Below the pieces are notes generated by a model. The model had not been told where the DNA came from and searched no databases. It saw nothing but the letters and a program-made list of their open reading frames with translations. Positions 28,461 to 36,438 of a stretch of 64,000 nucleotides of DNA are shown piece by piece. Numbering within the stretch: the first letter of the stretch is position 1; each line of letters begins with the position of its first letter. The position numbers were made by a program, and so were the translations under genes. This DNA is from JBBATK01 sp039810585 (lineage in GTDB: Bacteria; Bacteroidota; Ignavibacteria; Kapaibacteriales; NICIL-2). Where the stretch lies: contig JBDHXF010000008.1 in NCBI GenBank assembly GCA_039810585.1, forward strand, positions 16,227-80,226, given 5' to 3'.

Positions 28461-29387
28461 TTAAAATTCCAGTTGCAGACTCAAATAGGTACTTTGTTTG
28501 AATTGCAGTCTCTTTGTCTGCGTGTCATCATAATTAAGCACGAGGTTTAGGGTCAGCCCTAAGCTCTTACGTAAGCGAATCTTGAGTTCGTTCGTGCACT
28601 GTATCTGCCACGAGCTGTTTTGCAGGATATTCTTGCGCGAGAGATATTGTGCGCTGTAACTCGTTGAAGAGTCCAAGGTGAGCTCGGCATTCATTCCACA
28701 CTCCAAACCGGCCAGTGCTTTGTAATGCTCGATCACGTCCGGAGTAAGTAGATTGTCGGTGAGTCGTGAGCTATGATGGGATTGTATTTGCTGCATGGAT
28801 GCCGATGCTTGAAGCATCCAGCGAGCACGCTCACTCACGCTGCGATATTGCACGCCACAATTCTGCGCGGTCGTGAGTGGATCAAAGATGGATCCAATGC
28901 GTTCGATGGAGGGACTGTTGGCATGTTGTGCCAGAAGGGGTGTGCTCATGCTTGCACTGACGTAGGGATCGACCAGCCAACCAGCAGCATAGGCACATCG
29001 GAGGCTGACAAATAGTTGGCTGTCACCCGCCTGAATTTCACTGAACGCTGTCGAGTCTGTACTCTGGGAGTTGAGCTCCACGGTACATCGATTTTGCGTG
29101 CTAAGGTCAAATGTTCGGAGGTGGAGGCTGGTGGATTGCTGTACATCAAGCTTGAAATCCAGCAGGCCGAGATTTCCTCGGATGAAATCGTAGCTCGCCT
29201 GTTGAGACAAACTAAGCTTAATGCTGTAGGTGTTCCTGGTCAATGAGCTTGTGTCCTTCGCCACTGCACTCTCGCCCGCCTGAGTCTGATCCGCAGCCAT
29301 ATCGGTCTGAACGCTGAAGAACAGTAAACAGGGCAAGGCGTATGCCCATAACATGGTTGATTGATTCCATTCCACGGTCATACCCAT
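28461..29387 (-). CDS. Probable outer-membrane beta-barrel protein, orphan
   Basis: 308 residues. Hydrophobic N-terminus (MLWAYALPCLLFFSVQTDMA) consistent with a signal peptide. The rest is alternating polar/hydrophobic strand-like sequence (YSIKLSLSQQASYDF, QLFVSLRCAYAAGWLVDPYV, GLTLNLVLNYDD) and ends in Phe (YLSLQLEF), as outer-membrane barrels usually do. I recognise no named family. The start may be ATG 29387 or 29381; AAGGA lies just upstream. First member, reading from the left, of an orphan-rich minus-strand stretch to 33.8 kb. Function unknown; a DUF3078-type barrel is possible but unproven. Confidence 0.72.
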   Translation of the reverse strand: MGMTVEWNQSTMLWAYALPCLLFFSVQTDMAADQTQAGESAVAKDTSSLTRNTYSIKLSLSQQASYDFIRGNLGLLDFKLDVQQSTSLHLRTFDLSTQNRCTVELNSQSTDSTAFSEIQAGDSQLFVSLRCAYAAGWLVDPYVSASMSTPLLAQHANSPSIERIGSIFDPLTTAQNCGVQYRSVSERARWMLQASASMQQIQSHHSSRLTDNLLTPDVIEHYKALAGLECGMNAELTLDSSTSYSAQYLSRKNILQNSSWQIQCTNELKIRLRKSLGLTLNLVLNYDDTQTKRLQFKQSTYLSLQLEF

Positions 29388-30040
29388 TCATCCTTGAATT
29401 GTCTGCTCAGCTGAAGCAAGCGTATGAAGCAGACTTGTGTCGGAGCTTAACGACGAGACTGGTTTGATTCTGCATCTAACAAGTTCAGATGCGGCGAAGA
29501 CGAGGAGACCACGGAACAACGGCAAGTACCGAGGCACTTACCGGGGATTCGGGGATCTGAACTCACTCACAGTTATATGGTCCGCTCATTGTCCTGTGAC
29601 CTCCTCGTTCGCTCTCTTACGCTTTACCTGGTCAGTGCTTACTTTCATCCGTTACACTTTCATCAACTTCTGAGCAATGCGTTTGTCTCGGATGCACCGT
29701 TCCCATCCGGCTGTTCAATGAGACAATGACTTCTGTAGATAACCCACTAGAGTCTCTCCATCCAATCACAATGAAGCACCACGATGTCCGATCTCGGTAT
29801 CATTCGCGATAGCGCGCTGCATCCCTAAGGCTGCGTCATTCTTCGTCACTCTTCGAAAGTCAACATGATGCGTTGTTGCGCGTCGCGTCGTCTAACGTTG
29901 CGTTTCTTACTTCGCGAGTTCAAGCTTCGCGTGTTATCACTTCATGTTTTCTCGCTCTTCCTTTACTCACTGCACCTCTTCTCGTCTCGTCATAGATCCA
30001 TCTGTATCACTCATTCCGTTCTTCACCATGAAACTGCATC
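29388..30040. other. Intergenic region, about 650 bases, no supported gene
   Basis: Pyrimidine-rich on the plus strand, especially 29870-30030. Two short open frames on the plus strand (29437-29673, 29865-30110) lack start context and protein-like composition. I find no RNA gene or clear promoter. Confidence 0.4.
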
Positions 30041-30895
30041 CTATGAAGCTGAACCGTCAGTGCTTCGCTTGAGGCGGAGAATCTGTTTGAGTGAGCGTGG
30101 TCGCGCATGAGCCATGCGATTGAGTAATCGGGCAGCCGTCTGCGGAGTGCCGTGCCTTTCAGTCGCACTGTTGCCGGTCAAACCTTCTTCAGGCACCGTT
30201 TGCTCTGTGTGATCCACGAGAGTTGATTCGTACAACGGATTGCGAGATTCTTCAGGTAGGTGCAACGGCTCCGCGTTTCGAAACGTCTCAAGATTCTCCG
30301 TTTCAGCGATTGCAGGTAACTCTTGGTTCAGGAGTTCCAGGTAATCGTCCAGAAATTCCACCGTCCACAGCACATCATCATCGTCGTTGAGCAGCTCGTC
30401 TTCCGATCCATTTCCAAGCTTGCCCCACTCACGATCTGATCGAGATGGAAGATGTGCTTGAAAAGCCTCATTCGCTCGCTGTGCTTCTGAGTGAGGCAGC
30501 GTCGGCGTGTAGCTGCTTCGCCTCCTATCGACCATTGGAGCACTGTTGCCGTCGCTCTCGATACCGCGGATAGTGGAGTGTCGCTGCATTAGATTTCCGA
30601 GGGCAGAACTCTTTGCTGACAAGGACGGCGACGCCACGCGCCGGTCACTCGCGACTGAGGTATCGAGTGTGCCGAGTGGCGCGCGATTTTGCACGTGTAC
30701 ATTGTCGTGGCCGTACGCTGGCGCGCATTCTTGGTTGCTTCCGTGCGCAAGCCTTGGAGCCGGTTCAGCCACGATGGAGAACGACGCTTGTTGACCGGTC
30801 TGATCAGAAGCTGATGCCGCGACTTCGTCGTGGTCCACTGGTGTATGCGATTTTGTTAGGATGCGAATGAGACGGAGCATGTTTTTGTGGTTCAT
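30041..30895 (-). CDS. Hypothetical, probably disordered protein (uncertain gene)
   Basis: 284 codons, no recognised family, no signal peptide and no membrane segment. The first 150 residues are Ser/Ala/Arg/Pro-rich and look disordered; residues about 165-200 are acidic and amphipathic (DDVLWTVEFLDDYLELLNQE), and the C-terminus is basic (RSLKQILRLKRS). An acidic helix followed by a basic tail would suit a protein-interaction role, but that is speculation. No ribosome-binding site precedes the ATG. It may be a real fast-evolving orphan or a chance frame; conservation in a related genome would decide. Confidence 0.4.
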   Translation of the reverse strand: MNHKNMLRLIRILTKSHTPVDHDEVAASASDQTGQQASFSIVAEPAPRLAHGSNQECAPAYGHDNVHVQNRAPLGTLDTSVASDRRVASPSLSAKSSALGNLMQRHSTIRGIESDGNSAPMVDRRRSSYTPTLPHSEAQRANEAFQAHLPSRSDREWGKLGNGSEDELLNDDDDVLWTVEFLDDYLELLNQELPAIAETENLETFRNAEPLHLPEESRNPLYESTLVDHTEQTVPEEGLTGNSATERHGTPQTAARLLNRMAHARPRSLKQILRLKRSTDGSAS

Positions 30896-31125
30896 GGTTA
30901 CGCTGGGTTGTAGTGAAGGGAATGTGATGCGATGCGATGCAGTGTGGTGTCTACTTGTGCGTAGACTACCGGTAGTGCTCGCCCATATGGGATTGTGATG
31001 ACCGATGTGACTGCCGTATTACCGATCAATTGGTTCCCGTCACTCTGTGTGATGAGAGAGTTAGCCGGGTGCTGCCTCCGATCTTTCGGTAGGAAGACAG
31101 GGATGGAGCGGTCGGCTGGGACGGA

Positions 31126-31749
31126 CTAAGAATTGATAACCGTTGTTTGAAACAGAATGCGAGCTTGTCGATCAAATACGAGAGCAAGAGGAAGACTGGT
31201 ACTGTCATGACGGACGTTAAGAGCATGGAGGAATGACCGAGTGCCCTGTACATTGTCTAAATCGAAGAGAGAGGGACGTGAGGCGACTATGTACTGAAGG
31301 TTCTGCTTCGTGTACCATTCGGCCAAACGCGCCGCGTATCGCCGTTGACGGATACCGTTTAAATCTGTGCAGACATGGATCACACGAGTTTTGGGGTGCA
31401 GACGAGAAAATCTCTGCAAAGGCAGAAAGAGTCGCGTTCCCTCCGGCTGCGAGCTATTCCATAAATGCACGATTACTGTGTCGCTCGCGGCCATCCGAAT
31501 TAATCGTATAGCCGCCTCCGGATACAGCTTGACTATGCGCACTGCTGTACTTGTCGCGCACTGCTCGCGGAGAAAGTGTTGGTTTTCGTTGGTCATGGTG
31601 CATATCCAATGCGGAGCCAGAAAGTAGCAGGAGACGAGAAGGAGCGTCGAAATTGCTGCGACATAGACTACAACAAGACTCTTTCGTCGCCCAAGCAGTG
31701 GACTGCTGCGTATGCCAATTGGTGTGCTGTTCGATCGTTGCATGCTCAT
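31126..31749 (-). CDS. Membrane-anchored thioredoxin-fold-like protein lacking active-site cysteines
   Basis: 207 residues from ATG 31749, supported by GAGGT upstream; the frame extends to 31896 without support. One N-terminal TM helix (about residues 25-45) after a basic segment, so the C-terminal domain is probably outside the cytoplasmic membrane. The domain reads like a TlpA/thioredoxin fold: beta strand VIVHLW ending at Trp97, then strand TRVIHVCTDL, and a cis-Pro-like SLPLALVFDRQARILF (185-200) equivalent to the usual xPxxFLIDxxGxI. Where CxxC is expected (WxxxCxxC) the sequence is Trp-Asn-Ser-Ser-Gln-Pro-Glu-Gly, so no redox cysteines. Function unknown. A second candidate of the same type lies 800 bases upstream at 32555. 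Confidence 0.65.
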   Translation of the reverse strand: MSMQRSNSTPIGIRSSPLLGRRKSLVVVYVAAISTLLLVSCYFLAPHWICTMTNENQHFLREQCATSTAVRIVKLYPEAAIRLIRMAASDTVIVHLWNSSQPEGTRLFLPLQRFSRLHPKTRVIHVCTDLNGIRQRRYAARLAEWYTKQNLQYIVASRPSLFDLDNVQGTRSFLHALNVRHDSTSLPLALVFDRQARILFQTTVINS

Positions 31750-31935
31750 TCTTGTACCTCGCGTTATTGAAGTCGGTAGTGAGGTTGTGTTCCTATTGCG
31801 TAACAAACGTAGAAGGGAGATGCTCAAAGAGTCCATTGCACATTGTGGTGTCATGACTTGTCCTGCGAACGGCCGGCTTGGCGTAACGAACCACATCGTT
31901 TTCGATAGCTGCTTGGCAAACGCAATCAGCGATGA

Positions 31936-32320
31936 CCATCGAGTACAGTACTCAAGGGATGTACAGCTTCGAATCGAGTTTCGAATTGATATTAGAATCT
32001 ACTTTCGAATCGAGGTTTGGCTCCACCTTCGACAGTACTCTTTACGTCAGCTTCAACTCTAGTCTATACTTCAGCTTCGACTCTTGTCTATACTTCAGCT
32101 TTGACTCCAGACTCCACTCCATCTTCGACTCTAGGCTCTGGTTTACTTCGATTGCACTTTTACATCAACATCCGCTTTCACGTACAACTGCAAGGTTTTT
32201 TATCTGGGCTTGAGTCCAAGTCCAGCTGCACCTCCAATTCGATCTGCAGCTCCAACTCCAACTCAAGCTCCGGCTTCAGCGTCAGCTCCAGCTCCGGCTC
32301 CGGCTCCGGTATATGGCACG
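31936..32320. repeat. Degenerate low-complexity repeat region
   Basis: Between the two thioredoxin-like genes. From 31936 to 32150 the plus strand repeats variants of TTCGA(A/C)TC; within it three 24-base tandem units start at 32047, 32071 and 32095 (TCAGCTTCAACTCTAGTCTA and variants; units 1 and 2 differ at two positions, unit 3 more). From about 32215 to 32312 the sequence becomes a hexanucleotide series of AGCTCC/AACTCC type. Read on the minus strand this second part encodes alternating Glu-Leu (ELELELQIELEVQL); on the plus strand it reads Ala-Pro or Ser-Gly. Stops interrupt the 24-base part in the frames I read, so an intact repeat protein is not supported; slippage-generated or decayed coding repeat is the likely origin. 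Confidence 0.75.
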
Positions 32321-32554
32321 AACTGGTGCTGTATAGCAGTAGTGGATGTTCCTGGCTGCTCTGTTGACTTGAAGTCAGGATCAACGACAGATGTGCGCTT
32401 CCCACCGGTTCCACGTCGGTTCACTTCAGCATCTGTCGTTGTCCTGATTGTCGGGGTGTTGAATGAACTGAGTTGGATTCTCATCGCCAGTCACGGCATG
32501 GTTAACGCTGCGTGCCAGTTCCAACCACGGAAGTCATCAATCGGAGACATTGCA

Positions 32555-33163
32555 CTATAGCTTGCCTGTTGTCTGTGCGCTGTGCAATGAATCTATTCGG
32601 CTGCAATTGACGCCAATAACTATCCATCGTGCCGTTGTGTTTTTTGCGTGTTCCAATACACGACGCATCTTACGAACGTTGTAGCCAAGCGTTGTTTCCC
32701 AGTAGTAGAGTACAACATAGGTTCCTTCGGGAATGCTATCGAGTTGCGGTTCCAAGTTGTTGTCCAGACGTCGCAAGTGCGAGAGATACCGTGCTAAACT
32801 TGCATAGTCATCTCTGGTGGACCATCGTTTATCGTTTAGCGTGCTGTCAAGAAATCCCGGGGTTGATTCAAAGCAGCAATGTTGACGAAGCAAATGGCCC
32901 TTGGCATCAAACACTCTGTACTGCGGTAGCGTACGCGTTGAGTCGTTGGAATCCGTATCCACGCTGTGCAGGTCTCTGTTGTCAATCAAATAGCAATCGA
33001 TATCTGACCTCAAGCCTTCTTCGTCACGGAATTCTCGGATTTGGGGCAGCGTGTAGGAATGATCATTCCAAGGTTTCACGCCGAGGTACACGAAGCGAAG
33101 CAAAGCCACGCCGAGTACATAGAGTGCAACAATGCTAACCAACACAATAAGCAGAGTTTTCAT
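32555..33163 (-). CDS. Membrane-anchored orphan with thioredoxin-like beta-alpha-beta segment
   Basis: 202 residues. A single N-terminal TM helix (about 2-25, LLIVLVSIVALYVLGVALL) anchors an extracytoplasmic domain. Near the C-terminus the segment YVVLYYWETTLGYNVRKM (about 149-166) lines up with the thioredoxin pattern FWATWCGPCRKEM: Trp155 and Gly160 are kept, but the two catalytic cysteines are Leu159 and Asn162. After the next strand (RWIVIGVNCS) the protein stops, so only half of the fold is visible; the resemblance could be fortuitous. Three cysteines (Cys57, Cys96, Cys97) sit elsewhere. No ribosome-binding site is clear. Same orientation as the 31126 gene, separated from it by the low-complexity repeats. 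Confidence 0.62.
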   Translation of the reverse strand: MKTLLIVLVSIVALYVLGVALLRFVYLGVKPWNDHSYTLPQIREFRDEEGLRSDIDCYLIDNRDLHSVDTDSNDSTRTLPQYRVFDAKGHLLRQHCCFESTPGFLDSTLNDKRWSTRDDYASLARYLSHLRRLDNNLEPQLDSIPEGTYVVLYYWETTLGYNVRKMRRVLEHAKNTTARWIVIGVNCSRIDSLHSAQTTGKL

Positions 33164-33315
33164 GCCCGTTTAATGATACGTAAGGAGTTGAGTTTTTTTT
33201 TAGAATGTTGACGACAGGATGCGAGGGATGCGCGCGATGTGCTGACCTTACGACAAAAAGATGCGATACATTGGGAGTTTGTCACTGTTGAATGAACAGC
33301 GTCGATGCGTAGATC

Positions 33316-33843
33316 TTAGTTCAAGCGCACTGCTTTAAATAAACCGTTGTCGACGATCTGATATTTGCCGGCCTTCATCGGAGGAATGCCGTACACTGTG
33401 CTGAGTTGCGGATCCCAACGCGGAGGAGCCTGTACGTCGAGTACTTTGCCAAGCAGCTCCGGTCGTGTCGTGTGTCGACTAAAGATGAGATAGGTCTCGC
33501 CGCTTTGAGTAATGCCAATGATGCCCTGATCGTTCGCAAGCAATTCGTCACTGAAGGAACGGACTTGATTATCATCGACCGGCCCACTGATCATAGCACT
33601 GCTTCCAATTTTGAATTCGCACACGCCGCCATAACAACATGGGCAACCGGGAATGTTTGTTCCGAATTTGACTTCAATCGTAATACCGAGGAGTTTGGAC
33701 CATTCGAAGCGACTGAGTTTATCAGTTTTTATCGTGCTCATTTTTGACGACTTCCGCACCGACTTTGCCGCGAAGGCTGATGTCGTCAGACCGGAGCCCA
33801 TGAAGAACAGCATGAGAATCAGGATTGAGGAGAAAATTTTCAT
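33316..33843 (-). CDS. Exported protein with cysteine cluster, unknown function
   Basis: 175 residues from ATG 33843. Clear signal peptide (MKIFSSILILMLFFMGSG, cleavage at about Ala25). The mature domain carries a compact cluster Cys67-x-Cys69-Cys70-x4-Cys75 in GCPCCYGGVCEF, followed by KIGSSAMISG and a C-terminal KAGKYQIVDNG. Such clusters usually bind metal or form disulfides; I know no family with exactly this pattern. The frame extends 75 codons upstream of the chosen start, without signal-like sequence. It lies 152 bases upstream of the membrane-anchored 32555 gene in the same direction, so joint expression is possible. Confidence 0.75.
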   Translation of the reverse strand: MKIFSSILILMLFFMGSGLTTSAFAAKSVRKSSKMSTIKTDKLSRFEWSKLLGITIEVKFGTNIPGCPCCYGGVCEFKIGSSAMISGPVDDNQVRSFSDELLANDQGIIGITQSGETYLIFSRHTTRPELLGKVLDVQAPPRWDPQLSTVYGIPPMKAGKYQIVDNGLFKAVRLN

Positions 33844-34569
33844 AGTGAAGGTGGTGATGAGTTGAGGAATGGTGTCAGTCAAAGCCTTTGAGCATGGTGC
33901 CGCAAAGGCTTTGCACGACACATGGATGATTTGCGCAGGGGAGCTCTCTGCCTTACGCCTCGTCAGCTCTGCTCTTCTCGCGCTCGACAGCGTGATCAGG
34001 AGAGGGGAGAAGAGCTCTCCCTCATGATGCACGTGCCGATTGCTCAGAGTTGACGAGTCGCACTGCAAAGGGCCGCATTCCGTCCTGCATCATCTCCATC
34101 GGTGCATCGCCATACCCGCTCATGTATTATTTGCACCGACGGGGATTGTTCAGGTGATGAATGCCCCTATACACAAAACGTTTGAGTGGGGTGAAACTGG
34201 ACATCGGCTGGAAAAAAAAGTGGGACGCCGAAGGCGGCATGTATAAAAAGCCGGGTGTCGGCACATTCCACGCAATGTCTCAGCAGCGTATGAATGCGCT
34301 TTGTTTTTACGTCTGCTCAGATTGTGGAGCAACTGAAAGCCGATTGATGACAAATCGGAGCATTTGATGGAAAAATGCTTTTTGTGAGAGTCGGGAGTTT
34401 AAGAAAGCCACCACGGTAACCGACAATTCTCTTGATTGCCCCCTAAAGGTGGTCCGCCGGTGGTTACCTGTCGCACCGCGGAAATACCTGACCAATTGAG
34501 CGTTTTTCGCTTAAAATCGATGTTTTGGCCTGTGGGGGGATCGTGGTTCCACGCGCACCAACAGGATTT
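33844..34569. other. Intergenic region, about 730 bases, no supported gene
   Basis: Between divergent genes (exported Cys-cluster protein, minus; HDOD gene, plus). Both promoters must lie here. Several 60-90 codon frames overlap one another on both strands, none with protein-like content. The segment 34200-34300 is purine-rich. No RNA gene signature found. Confidence 0.45.
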
Positions 34570-35442
34570 ATGGATTTTCTGACCACTCTTGAAAACACGC
34601 AGGATTTGGTGTCGCTCCCCATGGTGGCGACCAAGATTCTGTCGCTCCTCGAGAAAGAAAACGTTCACGTTCGAGAGCTCTCGTCCCTCGTCGAAACCGA
34701 CGCTCCCATCGCGTTAAAGGTTATTCGCCTGGCGAATTCGCCGACCTTTGGTATGCGGACGGAGGTCACCAACGTGGCTCAGGCGGTTGCCACCATTGGT
34801 ATGAACCGCATGATGAACATCGTGCTTGGTGTGAGTATCTACTCCAAATTTGTCTTCCTCTCCAACTCAGCCGTCGCACCTTTCGTGCAGCGTTTTTGGG
34901 ATCACTCGGCCTCGACCGCTGGTATTGCCAAGTCGCTTGCCCACTCCTTGAAGAAAAACTTTCAAGACAACGAATTCATCGGTGGTCTGATCCACGACAT
35001 CGGAAAGCTCTGTATGATTCAATTCGATGCTGATAAGTATGCGTCCGTGTTGAACCTCATGGATCTTCACAACCTCAACGACAATGATGCCGAAATGGAA
35101 GTGTTCGGTGCCACGCACATGCAAGTAGGCCAGATACTGGCGCGCAATTGGAACCTTCCACATGCTTTGCAGAGCGTGGTAAGTTATCACGATTCGCCAG
35201 ATGCTGCCGGCTTGGATAAGGGAGTGACGTCTATGGTACGTCTCGCCGATTTGATTTGCGAGCAGCATGGGCATGGCATTGGAGAAAAGGGAATTCACAT
35301 GCCGCTCAGCGACAGTACTCCGTGGAAAAATCTTTGTAGTTTGTACCCCGAACTGCAACACATCGACATCAATCTGATGAGCGGTTCAATGGACGATGAT
35401 TTTTCCAAAGCATCCACCTTTATGCGGTCGATGCTCTCCTGA
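34570..35442 (+). CDS. HDOD domain protein
   Basis: 290 residues from ATG 34570; in-frame GTG 34543 and TTG 34525 lie upstream, but the G-rich stretch before GTG is too close to serve it. The HDOD domain occupies about residues 8-210, with LVSLPMVATKILSLLE, LVETDAPIALKVIRLANSP and GGLIHDIGKLCMIQFD, where His-Asp are kept. HDOD proteins are regulatory relatives of HD phosphohydrolases used in signalling, motility or cell-cycle control; usually no enzymatic activity is known. The lgt start follows after 14 bases, so the two are probably co-transcribed, although no functional link is obvious. Confidence 0.93.
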   Translation: MDFLTTLENTQDLVSLPMVATKILSLLEKENVHVRELSSLVETDAPIALKVIRLANSPTFGMRTEVTNVAQAVATIGMNRMMNIVLGVSIYSKFVFLSNSAVAPFVQRFWDHSASTAGIAKSLAHSLKKNFQDNEFIGGLIHDIGKLCMIQFDADKYASVLNLMDLHNLNDNDAEMEVFGATHMQVGQILARNWNLPHALQSVVSYHDSPDAAGLDKGVTSMVRLADLICEQHGHGIGEKGIHMPLSDSTPWKNLCSLYPELQHIDINLMSGSMDDDFSKASTFMRSMLS

Positions 35443-35456
35443 ACCCCTAGCTGCGC

Positions 35457-36293
35457 ATGCGCCCTGACCTCTTCCACATTGGACCAATTCCTGTTCACAG
35501 CTTTGGTCTTATGATGGCCATTGCATTTCTCTCTGCCAACTACCTGCTCGGTCGCGAACTCCAACGTCAATGGAAAGATAAAGAGCGCGCCGCTGCCTTT
35601 GCCTCGGTCATCACCATGATCGCCCTCGTAGCCGGTATCGTGGGCTCCAAACTCTTCCACCTTCTCGAAAACCCCGAACTCGTTGCTCAAAATGGCATCT
35701 CGGAAATTTTCAGCGGATCCGGTCTGACCTTCTTTGGCGGTCTCCTTCTCTCTATTGCAAGCATTGCGTACTACTGCAAGAAAAAAGGTGTGCGCTTTTT
35801 GTTTTTGGGGGATGTCACTGCACCGGGACTCATTCTGGCCTATGGCATTGGTCGCATAGGGTGTCAGCTCGCCGGCGATGGCGATTACGGCATCCCTTCG
35901 TCGCTCCCCTGGGCTATGAGCTACCCCAATGGCACTGTTCCCACACTCTCAGCTCTCAATCCGGAACTCGCCGCCAAGTGGGCGGAAATGCACCCGGGTG
36001 CGGCTTTACCTTATGACATCATGGTGCATCCCACACCAGTGTATGAGACCATAGCGTGTCTGCTCATTTTCGTTGTCCTTTATCGTTTGCAGCAACGTTC
36101 GTCACTCCCGGAGGGACGTCTCTTCGGCATATACATGCTCCTCGCCGGTTTCGAACGTTTCATGGTGGAGTGGCTGCGACTCAACCCCCTGTACCTCGGC
36201 ATGTCGCAGGCACAGTGGATCGGGATCGGTCTGATGATCGCCGGTGCCTATCTCATCATCTCCCGTCGTCAAGCCCAACCTGCTACTGCCTGA
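35457..36293 (+). CDS. lgt: Prolipoprotein diacylglyceryl transferase
   Basis: Transfers diacylglycerol from phosphatidylglycerol to the lipobox cysteine of prolipoproteins; inner-membrane enzyme. 278 residues with about seven TM segments. Start region HIGPIPVHSFGLMMAIAF is typical, and the Lgt signature GRIGCQLAGDGDYG (about residues 138-151) contains the essential Arg and Gly residues; the C-terminal RFMVEWLRLNP segment carries the conserved Arg-x3-Glu. Supports lipoprotein sorting for several proteins in this window (for example the RidA homologue at 44910). Confidence 0.96.
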   Translation: MRPDLFHIGPIPVHSFGLMMAIAFLSANYLLGRELQRQWKDKERAAAFASVITMIALVAGIVGSKLFHLLENPELVAQNGISEIFSGSGLTFFGGLLLSIASIAYYCKKKGVRFLFLGDVTAPGLILAYGIGRIGCQLAGDGDYGIPSSLPWAMSYPNGTVPTLSALNPELAAKWAEMHPGAALPYDIMVHPTPVYETIACLLIFVVLYRLQQRSSLPEGRLFGIYMLLAGFERFMVEWLRLNPLYLGMSQAQWIGIGLMIAGAYLIISRRQAQPATA

Positions 36294-36361
36294 GAGTCGT
36301 TTGTTTCGCTGCCGTGCTCCACTCAGGTACTCTGTGAGCATCGTCAGGTGATTCATTATTC

Positions 36362-36378
36362 GTGCGCGCTTCGCGCAC
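36362..36378. other. GC-rich hairpin GTGCGCG-ctt-CGCGCAC
   Basis: Seven-base perfect stem with a CTT loop between the convergent lgt and waaA genes. No T-run follows. Shares the three-base-loop architecture with the hairpins at 14144, 27926 and 40834. Confidence 0.5.
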
Positions 36379-36438
36379 ATGGATCCAATCACACCGAAGA
36401 CCACATCATAGTGAATGGCTAGATGAGTCTTTTGATTT

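Noticed and set aside
32210..32560. Plus-strand open frame with an Ala-Pro-rich start (116 codons), TTG start
   Set aside because: Low-complexity Ala-Pro run is simply one reading of the hexanucleotide repeat; no ribosome-binding site and the remainder has no family resemblance. The repeat itself is reported.
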